A stretch of 64,000 nucleotides of DNA from the NCBI GenBank assembly GCA_002973635.1, contig CP027224.1:3544501-3608500 (forward strand), read 5' to 3'. Made by a program: the position numbers and the translations under genes. Shown in pieces: positions 55,551 through 63,959 of the stretch (within the stretch, counting starts at the first letter, position 1; each line of letters starts with the position of its first letter). Origin of the DNA: Lysinibacillus sp. B2A1. Its GTDB lineage: Bacteria > Bacillota > Bacilli > Bacillales_A > Planococcaceae. The notes beneath the pieces were generated by a model. The model was given only the letters and a program-made list of their open reading frames with translations, had not been told where the DNA came from and searched no databases.

Positions 55551-55611
55551 CTCTGGTCCATTAAAAGAAAAAGACGCGTTCCTTCATAAACGCGCCCGTT
55601 AATTGAATAAC
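55551..55611 (-). repeat. Short hairpin repeat, copy B
   Basis: CTCTGGTCCATTAAAAG ... AGACGCGTT ... AACGCGCCCGTTAA: same plan as copy A (GGNCC end, AGACGC/GCGCCCGTT stem) with a different loop. Confidence 0.65.
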
Positions 55612-55664
55612 CCAATATATAATGCCAAGACTGGTATCTCCTTATTCCGATTACACTGCTAATG

Positions 55665-56279
55665 TTAATTCTTCTCTTTATCAGTCCATAATACTCTGTA
55701 TAAAAATGCGAGCTCAACTTCTTCAATGCCAGCAGGTAATTCGCCATTCTCGCTTCCTACAGAACGCAGCTCATTTTTTGTAGTGCCTAGCCATGCCGCT
55801 AAATAAACAGGTTTGTTTTTCTTTAAAGTAACCTTTTCACCTACTAAATTACTGAAAGAAGAAGACGTCATGTTATTTGAATAATTCGTTGTAGCAAGCC
55901 CAGAAGGTATACCAGATATCAATTTTAAGGGACGAACTTCATCGTTAAAATCACTTATTCCAAATGAAATGAGGATATCTTTATAATTTTTTTCGGGGTC
56001 ATCCCAGGTCTTTAGCAATTCTTCTTTAAACTTCCCTTTTTCAAATACTTCCACTGAGATTTGCAAATCATCATCTTCAGCTAAAGTTCCATTTAGTTTA
56101 AAAAATTCAATATGCCCTACCCCCGATTTGCTAATAAGCAGACTTTCTTTTTCACTCATGTTATATGGCTCAATAGTTATTTTCATATTTGAGGACGTGT
56201 TATCTTTTTCCACACCCGCACACCCTGTTAACAACAAGATAAGAATTACAAACGAGCAGTAGCGTTTAAAGCCTTGCAT
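55665..56279 (-). CDS. Lipoprotein of unknown function
   Basis: 204 aa from the ATG at 56279, preceded by GGAGGAG. A lipoprotein signal ends in LLLTGCAG. The mature part is beta-rich (MKITIEPYNMSEKESLLISK, then YLAAWLGTTKNELRSVG). No family recognised. It stands alone. Confidence 0.82.
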   Translation of the reverse strand: MQGFKRYCSFVILILLLTGCAGVEKDNTSSNMKITIEPYNMSEKESLLISKSGVGHIEFFKLNGTLAEDDDLQISVEVFEKGKFKEELLKTWDDPEKNYKDILISFGISDFNDEVRPLKLISGIPSGLATTNYSNNMTSSSFSNLVGEKVTLKKNKPVYLAAWLGTTKNELRSVGSENGELPAGIEEVELAFLYRVLWTDKEKN

Positions 56280-57131
56280 TTTTACTCCTCCAATCAATTT
56301 GTCAGGAACTATTTCATATTACTCCTATGTTCACAATGAATTACTTTATTAATTGGCCCGATTGCAGAACAAGATCAATCCTGTATATCAACCTCTGTTC
56401 TAAAACTCGTATATAAAGTTTCTTCAACAACTCATCTTTTGGTGCTCAAACACTCTCATGTTTTCAGCCAACTAAATTGCTAATCAATTGAAAAATCTTT
56501 CATCATATTTGTCTGTCGGACGTTCAAATGAAATCTCTTCATCATTTCCCTCCTCAATTACATATCCGAACTAATATAATAAGGCGTTCTTAATTAATAG
56601 ATAATGAAATTATATTGAATGATAATCTTCCAGAAAATGAGCCTTTAGTGAATAACTCTCCTCTATAATAACCTTTTCCAATTAGAGTCTTTTTTGTCTT
56701 TTTCATTAGGTTATCTTACAAACTCAATACACCTTTCTTCACAAGCTCCAAATTCAATAAAGTTTTTTTGTGCTTGCCTTAAGGATGGAATATTAGCTCC
56801 TCTATAGGATCAGGGTCATCAAATTGAACTCCATCATCTTCCAAAAAAACAAATTTTACATATTTGAAATGAGATTTGATTTTAAGACAAGTTTTGAAAC
56901 TTATAACATATCATTATTTCAATATCAAATGGGGATCATAAAGAAGTCTCAAAAATGGAGATTTCTGAGACTTTTTGATTTATTATCAGCTATCTCATAA
57001 ACAATCTTTTAGATAATAAAATAAAGTATAAAGTACTAAACTTTCGATATGAAAGCTTATATCCCTGTATCATAATTTTTATAGAAGTGAAAACGGAAGC
57101 CCCAAAGTAGCAACTTTATAATAAATGAAAA
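56280..57131. other. Decayed-gene stretch
   Basis: No intact gene of size. Fragments on the minus strand include GYVIEEGNDEEISFERPTDK (about 56500-56575), a 38-codon frame at 56590-56706 (MKKTKKTLIGKGYYRGELFT) without a ribosome site, and the split frame described separately. A partial copy of the GGCCCG repeat is at about 56354. Confidence 0.5.
56688..56911 (-). pseudogene. Small orphan gene remnant, frameshifted
   Basis: SHFKYVKFVFLEDDGVQFDD, then PDPIEELIFHP in one frame is followed by LRQAQKNFIEFGACEERCIE, then FVR and a stop in another, at about 56786. The two halves join sensibly, so one base was probably lost or gained. No start remains and no family is recognised. Confidence 0.45.
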
Positions 57132-57600
57132 TTACTCTTTATGTTTTATTAGACCTTCTGATAAACATTCGATCATCTTTTTCATCATCTTCGAAAAAGT
57201 CGGTTCTTCAATCTCTTGACGATGTAATGGGATAAGTAGGGTTGTCCGAAAAAGGCCAATAAGTACTTCAGGATCATCTTCTGTAACACCTTTTTTCTGT
57301 AAAAATTTCACAAACTCTAAAGAACTATTTAAATCTTCCTTTGCATGTTTATCTAGAAGTTCCTTTGGAAGTCTTTTCACAATTCGATCATATTCACCTC
57401 TTTGATAATGATTTTGTAAAAATGGGTTTAGTTCTATAGTTTTAAAAGATAATTCAAAGAAACGAATTAATGTTCTTTTGGCGGTAGAGACTCACACATA
57501 ATCTCTGAAATAATTGCACTTTTTACTTCTTCCTCTTTTCGCAATACTGCGTAAAATAACTCTTCTTTTGATGTTGATAGAATAACATATTTGAAAAAAG
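57132..57600 (-). pseudogene. TetR-family regulator remnant
   Basis: A first piece (STSKEELFYAVLRKEEEVKS, then AIISEIMCESLPPK) continues after a frame change near 57480 as LIRFFELSFKTIELNPFLQN, then HYQRGEYDRIVKRLPKELLD, ending at 57132. The layout is that of a TetR C-terminal ligand domain; the DNA-binding helix-turn-helix is missing. The last 82 codons alone form an open frame (57132-57380) but have no good start signal. Confidence 0.7.
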
Positions 57601-57623
57601 GTCATTCGCCTTCACTCAAATTA

Positions 57624-57899
57624 CTAGATTAAACCCTCTTCTAGTAAAAACTCTTTTAAATACCTACTAGATTTCTCATGAGTTAAATCATTTTCTTTTA
57701 ATTTATATTCCCTGACCATATAGCCAAAGTGAGTATCAAACAAGTCATATTTATTTTTCATTGTCATATTATAAAATTTAGTATTGAAAAATAAACACCA
57801 TTTATCAATTTTTTTCACCTTTAAAAATATACCTTCTAAATCAAAACCATTATCGTAAAACCCTACATGTAAATGTTTATCTTCCTCAAAGTTCATCAT
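57624..57899 (-). CDS. Small protein of unknown function
   Basis: 91 aa, ATG after AAAAGGGG. Mixed alpha/beta, rich in Phe, Tyr, Lys and Asp (HLHVGFYDNGFDLEGIFLKV), ending EFLLEEGLI. Cytoplasmic, single domain; no family recognised. It lies in the accessory stretch between the TetR remnant and the kinase-like gene. Confidence 0.65.
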   Translation of the reverse strand: MMNFEEDKHLHVGFYDNGFDLEGIFLKVKKIDKWCLFFNTKFYNMTMKNKYDLFDTHFGYMVREYKLKENDLTHEKSSRYLKEFLLEEGLI

Positions 57900-57997
57900 T
57901 TATACCCCTTTTATTTAAAATATAACATGTTAATCTACATATGGGAGTTTAAGTAAAAAAGGCTCTACTCCATACTTGAAGTAAAACCACGGTTAGT

Positions 57998-58672
57998 TCA
58001 ATTTTTTTTATACAGAAGTTTTAAAATATTTTTTGTAAACTCTTCATATGAAGTATTCTTTCCCCGCAGGTTATACCATTTTCGAATGGCTTCTACTAAC
58101 CAAAACGGCACAGAATTTCCATCTATTAAATGATAATATTGCTCATATCCTTTTTTTAAATGCTCCCATCGAAAATCATTACCTTGTAGTGTGTATTCAG
58201 AGACATCAATTATTTTTACTCTTCCATTTTGTAGTAAAATATTTTTCAAATGAATATCACGGGGGTTAAGGCCCTTATTCCGAACATATTCTCTTGCATC
58301 CTCGACTTCATTTACAACCTGTTTTGGAATGTGAATACCTTGTAGAATGCAGTCAAAGAGCGTTTTTCCTTCTTCGTAACTTAAAACGAGGTATTCGTCG
58401 GATGAAGCAAAACATGTTGAAAAGAAAGGTGAATCATCTAATATTTGATAAACATTTGCTTCAACTTTTGCTTTGTGTACTTTGTCCTTGGCATATATTT
58501 TAAATGCATAAGCTGGGGCGGTAAGAGACTGAAAAACAGCTGCATCTGTCCCGACACCTATACACCTCAAATCATCAGCTTCACCACTTATGGTTACTGG
58601 CTCGTTATTTGGATTTGAAAAAACCTTAATTTTAGAAAGAGAACCTATAGCTTTGTCCCAGTCGTTTTCCAT
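57998..58672 (-). CDS. Protein-kinase-like protein
   Basis: 224 aa from the ATG at 58672 (GGGAGAG upstream). A Gly-rich loop (CIGVGTDAAVFQ), a conserved lysine in YAFKIYAKDK, a catalytic loop NPRDIHLKNIL (Asp and Asn kept; the usual His before Arg-Asp is Pro) and IDVSEY in place of DFG point to a small, divergent Ser/Thr-kinase fold like Bacillus YrzF-type proteins. It could phosphorylate a protein or small molecule, but activity is uncertain. Confidence 0.8.
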   Translation of the reverse strand: MENDWDKAIGSLSKIKVFSNPNNEPVTISGEADDLRCIGVGTDAAVFQSLTAPAYAFKIYAKDKVHKAKVEANVYQILDDSPFFSTCFASSDEYLVLSYEEGKTLFDCILQGIHIPKQVVNEVEDAREYVRNKGLNPRDIHLKNILLQNGRVKIIDVSEYTLQGNDFRWEHLKKGYEQYYHLIDGNSVPFWLVEAIRKWYNLRGKNTSYEEFTKNILKLLYKKN

Positions 58673-58831
58673 ATAATCTCTCCCTTCATTAGTATTGAAG
58701 AAAACTACACTATCCAATTTACTTTAATAGGGACTCTATATCGCTAGTGGGCAGCAAGGCTCTTTAAAGTTGTTTAATTCTTATTGGGCTAAAGATCTCA
58801 TTAGTTGAACACCGTATATAGTTTTAAAAAA

Positions 58832-59281
58832 TTAACGGTTTAAAAGTAATGAAAAATCATAAAAAGCACTTAATACATCATCACCTAATGGATGAGCATA
58901 TTCTTGATTTTTTAAAGGTAATATTCCCTCCTTTTCAAGCTGTTGTAAATATTTCTGGAATTCTGCATAAATAGCTTCGATATACTCTTTCAGCTTAAAT
59001 TGATATTTAAATATACCATCTGGATAATGACTTATATGTTCAATAAAAAGGTTTGTACCATCACTTGAAAATATATAGTAATCAAAGTTTCCGTGACAAT
59101 CCAATTTCGTCTCACTGATTTCTCCCTTATATAAAGAGGAAAGAGTTGAGAAAAAATGTGGAATTGCTACAAAACCTATACCTGATTTAAAACTAAATAA
59201 CTGTGTGTCACTCGAAACGTCAAACTGAATATCTCCACCACTGAAACGAATATCAATAAAACATTTATAATTAGAATCCAT
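58832..59281 (-). CDS. Hypothetical protein, 149 aa
   Basis: ATG at 59281 after GGAGG; the frame extends 39 bases upstream without a better signal. Beta-rich N-terminal half (CFIDIRFSGGDIQFDVSSDT) and helical C-terminal half (YIEAIYAEFQKYLQQLEKEG). Cytoplasmic. Not recognised; the layout resembles many single-domain immunity or orphan proteins. Confidence 0.65.
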   Translation of the reverse strand: MDSNYKCFIDIRFSGGDIQFDVSSDTQLFSFKSGIGFVAIPHFFSTLSSLYKGEISETKLDCHGNFDYYIFSSDGTNLFIEHISHYPDGIFKYQFKLKEYIEAIYAEFQKYLQQLEKEGILPLKNQEYAHPLGDDVLSAFYDFSLLLNR

Positions 59282-59336
59282 AAAATCAACCTCCATTAAC
59301 ACTTTTTCTTTAACTAACAATGCTTATGTTTGTAAT

Positions 59337-59393
59337 TATAAGGTCAGCCTGAGATTCACTTTTGGCGATATCCAGACCAACTAATAGATTCAT
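59337..59393 (-). pseudogene. N-terminal fragment of an IS110-family transposase
   Basis: ATG at 59393, preceded by GAGGAGG, begins MNLLVGLDIAKSESQADL, the start of IS110-type (DEDD) transposases. Homology is lost after about 18 codons. The roughly 80 bases upstream could be the element's left end. Confidence 0.7.
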
Positions 59394-59529
59394 GGATTAT
59401 TTCCTCCTCATGTAGTGTATATAGCAATAATCTCTATCTAGCTTGTTATATGGGATCCTTTTGTCCCAACTAGACTAATTATGTATTAACAAGTAGAGGG
59501 TGAACTGTTTAATTAATTACACTTCTATT

Positions 59530-59710
59530 TACTAGATTTAGAGCGTCAAATAGGCATGAAACGATCTGTTGTTTTGGAATCAACTAGTTATGATTGATCT
59601 TGCTCCAGTCGTGCAGTTTTCAGAATCGCAGGAATAAACTGTAATTATTGTAAATCCCTCTTGTTTCATTCCGAGCCAAAAGCTCAGTTGTTTTTTGTCT
59701 TTCACTAAGT
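59530..59710 (+). pseudogene. Internal fragment of an IS110-family transposase, opposite strand
   Basis: Translation shows LLDLERQIGMKRSVVLESTS, then after frame changes LAPVVQF, IIVNP and FHSEPKAQL-like stretches, matching the central part of IS110 transposases (VVLESTGHY, PVVQFLE, IVNPL). Multiple stops and shifts. It is on the plus strand while the N-terminal fragment is on the minus strand, so they come from two copies or an inversion. Confidence 0.55.
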
Positions 59711-59766
59711 AAAGGGAGATTGGTCATTCAAATAACAACCTAAAATAAAAAAAAATTAATATGTTT

Positions 59767-60210
59767 TCACTTTACTTCATAATCATGTTTCATAATAATT
59801 TGAATCGTCAAGAATGCACTAACGAAAGCAGTTATCAGCAGTAAAATTCCATCAGCATGAATGAAATTAAAGCCATAAATGATGCTCCCACAAATCACAC
59901 AACTTACTGTATTCAAGCCGAATAAAATGCCCCACACGACTTCTTTGAATCGTTTGTAAGCTCTATTGCCTGTTAAAAACTTGATGTAACAGAAACAAAT
60001 CAATCCTATGCCCAACACTACTATCAAAGAAGTAACGAAAGATGCTGTAAAGGTAATCGGTTCCTCCCAAGCCATATCAACAGCAATAATATTCGCGAAA
60101 TTAACTATATTGAAAGCAACTATACAGAGAAAAACATAAAAGAACAAAACCCATTCGGCTACATACACCATCGGAACAATAAATTTCTTCAATACAGAGG
60201 TACTAACCAT
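59767..60210 (-). CDS. Four-helix membrane protein of unknown function
   Basis: 147 aa, ATG after GGAGGG. Four hydrophobic segments (about 12-38, 52-75, 90-110, 120-138). No family recognised. A degraded frame ends just upstream of it, overlapping its ribosome site, as if the two were once co-translated. Confidence 0.72.
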   Translation of the reverse strand: MVSTSVLKKFIVPMVYVAEWVLFFYVFLCIVAFNIVNFANIIAVDMAWEEPITFTASFVTSLIVVLGIGLICFCYIKFLTGNRAYKRFKEVVWGILFGLNTVSCVICGSIIYGFNFIHADGILLLITAFVSAFLTIQIIMKHDYEVK

Positions 60211-60214
60211 ATAA

Positions 60215-60362
60215 TCACACCCTCCAATTTGTCTCGAAAATAAATTCTAGGTTATTCGAACTTACAAGTGTCGAAAAATCTATATCATCAAAAGGTTGTT
60301 CCCACTCAATTAAATTAAGAATTTTCCCCTCTCCATCATTTACATTTTTATCTAAGAATACT
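60215..60362 (-). pseudogene. C-terminal remnant of an orphan gene
   Basis: About 47 codons (FLDKNVNDGEGKILNLIEWE, then QPFDDIDFSTLVSSNNLEFI) with no start, ending at a TGA at 60215-60217 that overlaps the ribosome site of the next gene. Amino-acid use looks real. Family unknown. Confidence 0.4.
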
Positions 60363-60455
60363 TAACACTATGCATATGTCGAATTGTTCTCGTATTTTTG
60401 GGATTCAAAATGTAACACCTTTGAAAAATAACTTAATAACTGTGCTTTTCTTACA

Positions 60456-60493
60456 TTAGAAGTCTAACAGATGAATTTATGTTAGACTTCTAA
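60456..60493. other. Orphan perfect hairpin
   Basis: TTAGAAGTCTAACA and TGTTAGACTTCTAA form a perfect 14-bp stem with a 10-base loop. It lies in the 60.36-60.59 kb spacer; T runs are poor on both sides. Confidence 0.55.
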
Positions 60494-60521
60494 AAATTAT
60501 ATAATTTCAAACTAAATATTA

Positions 60522-60550
60522 TTGAAATTCCGTTATATTCTAAATGATAT
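60522..60550 (+). promoter_or_regulatory. Probable promoter of the small lipoprotein gene
   Basis: TTGAAA (60522-60527), 17 bases, TGATAT (60545-60550), about 45 bases before the start codon. Confidence 0.5.
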
Positions 60551-60596
60551 TGGTGCACTCTAAAACGTAACCACTAAACAAACGGAGGTTATAATA

Positions 60597-60752
60597 ATGA
60601 AGAAATTACTGTATTTAGGAGCAATGTCAGCACTTCTTTTATCAGCATGTTCTTCTCATGATGAAGCTCCAGCTAGTGAACAAGCTGAAGCGAAAGAAAA
60701 AACTGTCAATGCTGAAACAAAAGAGACCCTTGAAAGAAATGCTCTCAATTAA
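60597..60752 (+). CDS. Small lipoprotein, 51 aa
   Basis: ATG after CGGAGGTT. A complete lipoprotein signal (MKKLLYLGAMSALLLSAC) is followed by a short polar, Glu/Ala-rich tail (SSHDEAPASEQAEAKEKTVN). A promoter-like sequence lies upstream. Function unknown. Confidence 0.72.
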   Translation: MKKLLYLGAMSALLLSACSSHDEAPASEQAEAKEKTVNAETKETLERNALN

Positions 60753-60784
60753 AATAATTGAATCAATTTAATTAACAGACAGGT

Positions 60785-60868
60785 ACTATCCACTATTTTC
60801 GTGGCTGTGTCCATCGTTTTTCTGATTTTATCCACTACTTTTATAATTCTATCCACCATTCCAGCTCT
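60785..60868. repeat. Degenerate tandem repeat, 21-bp period (4 units)
   Basis: Units begin TATCCACTATTTT, TGTCCATCGTTTTT, TATCCACTACTTTT and TATCCACCATTCC at exact 21-base spacing. On the minus strand one frame reads VDRIIKV, VDKIRKT, MDTATKI, a 7-residue period. Related to the array at 12375-12480. Confidence 0.65.
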
Positions 60869-60869
60869 G

Positions 60870-63800
60870 TTATTCATCAACTTTCTTTTTAAGAATTTTA
60901 AACGATATGGATGTCCCCTGATTAGGTTGACTATTGATTTGAAGCCCTGCTCCGTAATGCTGCTTTAATCTTAAATCCGTATTCAGAAGACCTACGCCAG
61001 TCGATTTATTCTGCCTTCTGACTAGCAATTGTTTTTTTGTTTCTTCTTTCATTCCAATTCCATTATCAGATACTGTTATTTCAATATATGTATCGTAATC
61101 CAAAATTTGGATATGAATATTTCCACCTCTTACACGTTTCAAAATGCCATGTTCTATGGCATTTTCAATTAATGGCTGGATGGTTAAAGACGGAATCATT
61201 ATATCAGATGAAACTTCTAGCTCCCATGTTGCACTGATTCGACTTCCAAATCGCTCCTGCTGAATATAGAGATAGGATTGAACAAGCTTTAACTCATTCT
61301 CTAAGGGGACAAGTTCATCAATATTTTGAAATTTAAAGGATTCCCGTAGAAAATCACTGAGCGCCTCAAGTAGCTTATTCGTACGCTCCGTATCAATTTC
61401 ATTTAAGGTCATAATGGCATTTAATGTATTAAATAAAAAATGTGGATGTATTTGTGCCTGCAGCCAAGCTGCTTCCATTCGAAGACGCTCTTGAACAGAT
61501 TGTTTAACATCTGTAAGTGCTTTTACCCTTGATCTTAATTCTAAAGGATCGACTGGTTTCATTACATAATCATTCGCACCAGATAAAAAGCCATTCTCAA
61601 TATCCTGTGCTTGACCTCTAGCTGTAAGTAGTAACACTGGTAGCTCTGTAATTGACAACTGTTTACGTATTGTCCGTACTAATTCATAGCCAGACATATT
61701 TGGCATCATTACATCTGAAATCACTAAATCAAATTTCTGACATGCCAATTCCTCCAACGCCTTACTACCGCTAGTAACTGTTCTTAAATCATATTTTTCT
61801 GTGGACAGAATTGTTTCAATCACTCTTAAATTAACTGGATCATCGTCCACAACCAACAGCTTTGGTCGATTTGTTTGCATGATTGATTGGATTGTTGAAG
61901 AACGATTAAAGTGATTAGAAGACGTTGTAACATCGAAGTCCTTATTCGTTTGCAATGATGAACTCCCATCTTCTGTATCATTTTGTTCAGATAAGTTAGA
62001 AATAGGTAAAGTAAACGTAAATTCAGAACCCTTTCCTAATACTGAACGTGCTTGTAATGTGCCTCCATGTAGCTCAACTAAACGTTTACTTATACTAAGC
62101 CCTAGCCCAAATCCACCTTCAATTATGGCCTTACTAAGAGTTCCTTGTTCATAAGGCTCAAATATACGCTGAATAGTTTCATTATCTATGCCTATCCCTG
62201 TATCTGAAATCACAATTTCCACCATATTGTTTTTCACATGACCAGCTATTATAACATGACCTTCATTTGTATATTTCACTGCATTATGCAGTAGATTAAA
62301 AACAATTTGAATGACTCTATTTTCATCAGCCATGACTTTTGGAAAATCTTTTGGAATTTGATTTATTAACTCTACTTGCTTACCTTCCCTCATAAAATAG
62401 AGCATATCTAATACGCCAGAAACAATTGTATGAATGGAAAATGATCGCAGCTGCAGCTTTGTGGTATTTTCTTTTAAGCTCATTACATCTAGTAAATCGT
62501 TTAACATAAGAGACATTCGTCGCCCAACCGAAAGAACGGTTTCTAAATCCTTGATGCTATTATCACTTAGAATCGTTTCTTCTCTTTCTAAAACAGCCTT
62601 CGACATGTTTAAAATCCCATGTAGAGGATTTCGTAGTTCATGGGACGTATTAGCAAGAAATTCATCCTTCAATCTGTCAGCTTCTTGAAGCTTTACAGCG
62701 AGTGCCTTTGTATCTGCATACACTTGAGCATAATCTTTAAACCATAGTATTGCCAAACAAGCCATCGTGATAATAAGGTCAAAAGGATAAAAGATAACTT
62801 TTATGCCTGAGGTAAGCAGCAAGAAATCCCAAGCTATATTATTCACAAACGCAATAATTGCAAGAAGTAAAAAGATGCTACTTCTAATCTCTTTAATGGA
62901 TTTACGTATCATTGTAAAGATTGTAATAATCATTGGAATCGCAAAAAGCAAAATATAAAAAAGCTGAATAGTAATTAAATAGCGAGTACTCAACATTATT
63001 GCAAGCATTGATGCTACTCCACACAGGATGTTGAACCAAAATAGAGGTTTTCTTAAATAATGTGGTAGCCATTGTTTAATACCTTGAAGCAATGAAAAGC
63101 CTATGCCGACCATAGAAAGATGAACTAGTTTAAATCCCCAGTCATAATTAATGGGAAACCAATAAGACACTAATTTATCATCACTACCTAATAGATAGTA
63201 CAACATAGTGCTAAATGTTAAGAGTGAAAAATAAAGTAATCGATTATCCTTGTTTCCTACAAAATATAAAATAATAGAATAAATAGCATGTATAAGGAAA
63301 ACTAAAGCCACCATTTGCTGCATCGTTACAGAAAATTGAGTCTCTCGATTTATTACTTCTTCTTTGCCCAATTTAATGGAGCGAATGATTCCTCCATTAC
63401 GAGAATCCTTATAATTAGCAACTTGCACAATAATTTCAATTTCACTATGTCCATTTACTTCAAAAGAAGCGGAATATGGAATGTTTTTGGCAATGGTTGT
63501 ATCCGCATTTTCACCAATTTTACCTGATTTCGATAGTTGTCTACCATTCACATATATTTCAGAAGAGCTCCGAACACTTGGCACCCTAATACTGTAGGTA
63601 CTATTATCTGATGGATTAACAAGAACTTTTAAGCGATAAGAACCGTAACCATATGGAGTTACTTTCCCCTCCTGTAAAGAAGAATCCCACCCCTCTGGAA
63701 CATGTATGTATGTAAGATTTTTTCCTGTTGCTTCATTTGATGGTTTTTCATTAACTAACCACGTATAAGGGTAGAACTCCCATTCCCCGTCCAATGTAAT

Positions 63801-63959
63801 AGAATGATTGTCGTTAAAATTCCATTCTCGTAAGTCTATTTGTCCTTTTACTGCATAGGGTTGATTTGTATTATTTAAAATGTCCAACCAGAAAATACGT
63901 AAGCCTGTTAGTAATAGTACAAATAAACTAACAATAAGAATAATTTTCTTCTTATTCAT
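60870..63959 (-). CDS. 7TM-type receptor with HisKA kinase, receiver and LytS-type kinase
   Basis: 1029 aa. A membrane anchor (about 5-27), then a galactose-binding-like extracytoplasmic domain (about 40-200; DGEWEFYPYTWL, GYGSYRLKVLV), seven membrane helices (about 212-408), HisKA with His440 (NTSHELRNPL), an ATPase domain (EGGFGLGLSISK), a receiver with Asp749 (LVISDVMMPNMSGYE) and a second, LytS/YehU-type kinase with HPHFLFNTLN (His840) and its own ATPase domain (IENAIEHG, NGIGM). The seven-helix part fits the 7TMR-DISM class, which senses carbohydrates or similar ligands. It likely passes phosphate from the first kinase through its receiver, while the second kinase would act on a partner regulator not seen here. 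Confidence 0.92.
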   Translation of the reverse strand: MNKKKIILIVSLFVLLLTGLRIFWLDILNNTNQPYAVKGQIDLREWNFNDNHSITLDGEWEFYPYTWLVNEKPSNEATGKNLTYIHVPEGWDSSLQEGKVTPYGYGSYRLKVLVNPSDNSTYSIRVPSVRSSSEIYVNGRQLSKSGKIGENADTTIAKNIPYSASFEVNGHSEIEIIVQVANYKDSRNGGIIRSIKLGKEEVINRETQFSVTMQQMVALVFLIHAIYSIILYFVGNKDNRLLYFSLLTFSTMLYYLLGSDDKLVSYWFPINYDWGFKLVHLSMVGIGFSLLQGIKQWLPHYLRKPLFWFNILCGVASMLAIMLSTRYLITIQLFYILLFAIPMIITIFTMIRKSIKEIRSSIFLLLAIIAFVNNIAWDFLLLTSGIKVIFYPFDLIITMACLAILWFKDYAQVYADTKALAVKLQEADRLKDEFLANTSHELRNPLHGILNMSKAVLEREETILSDNSIKDLETVLSVGRRMSLMLNDLLDVMSLKENTTKLQLRSFSIHTIVSGVLDMLYFMREGKQVELINQIPKDFPKVMADENRVIQIVFNLLHNAVKYTNEGHVIIAGHVKNNMVEIVISDTGIGIDNETIQRIFEPYEQGTLSKAIIEGGFGLGLSISKRLVELHGGTLQARSVLGKGSEFTFTLPISNLSEQNDTEDGSSSLQTNKDFDVTTSSNHFNRSSTIQSIMQTNRPKLLVVDDDPVNLRVIETILSTEKYDLRTVTSGSKALEELACQKFDLVISDVMMPNMSGYELVRTIRKQLSITELPVLLLTARGQAQDIENGFLSGANDYVMKPVDPLELRSRVKALTDVKQSVQERLRMEAAWLQAQIHPHFLFNTLNAIMTLNEIDTERTNKLLEALSDFLRESFKFQNIDELVPLENELKLVQSYLYIQQERFGSRISATWELEVSSDIMIPSLTIQPLIENAIEHGILKRVRGGNIHIQILDYDTYIEITVSDNGIGMKEETKKQLLVRRQNKSTGVGLLNTDLRLKQHYGAGLQINSQPNQGTSISFKILKKKVDE

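Noticed and set aside
55514..55747. 77-codon minus-strand frame starting MANYLLALKKLS
   Set aside because: It overlaps the lipoprotein gene in another frame and runs through a hairpin repeat; no ribosome site.
12375..60868. CRISPR-like arrays (tandem units at 12.4 and 60.8 kb)
   Set aside because: Units are about 21 bp with no repeat/spacer alternation, and no cas genes are in the window.
60746..60875. Minus-strand frame of about 43 codons with a 7-residue period (VDRIIKV-like)
   Set aside because: The ATG overlaps the stop of the large receptor gene without a ribosome site; the period is more simply explained by the 21-bp DNA repeat. Kept only as a repeat.
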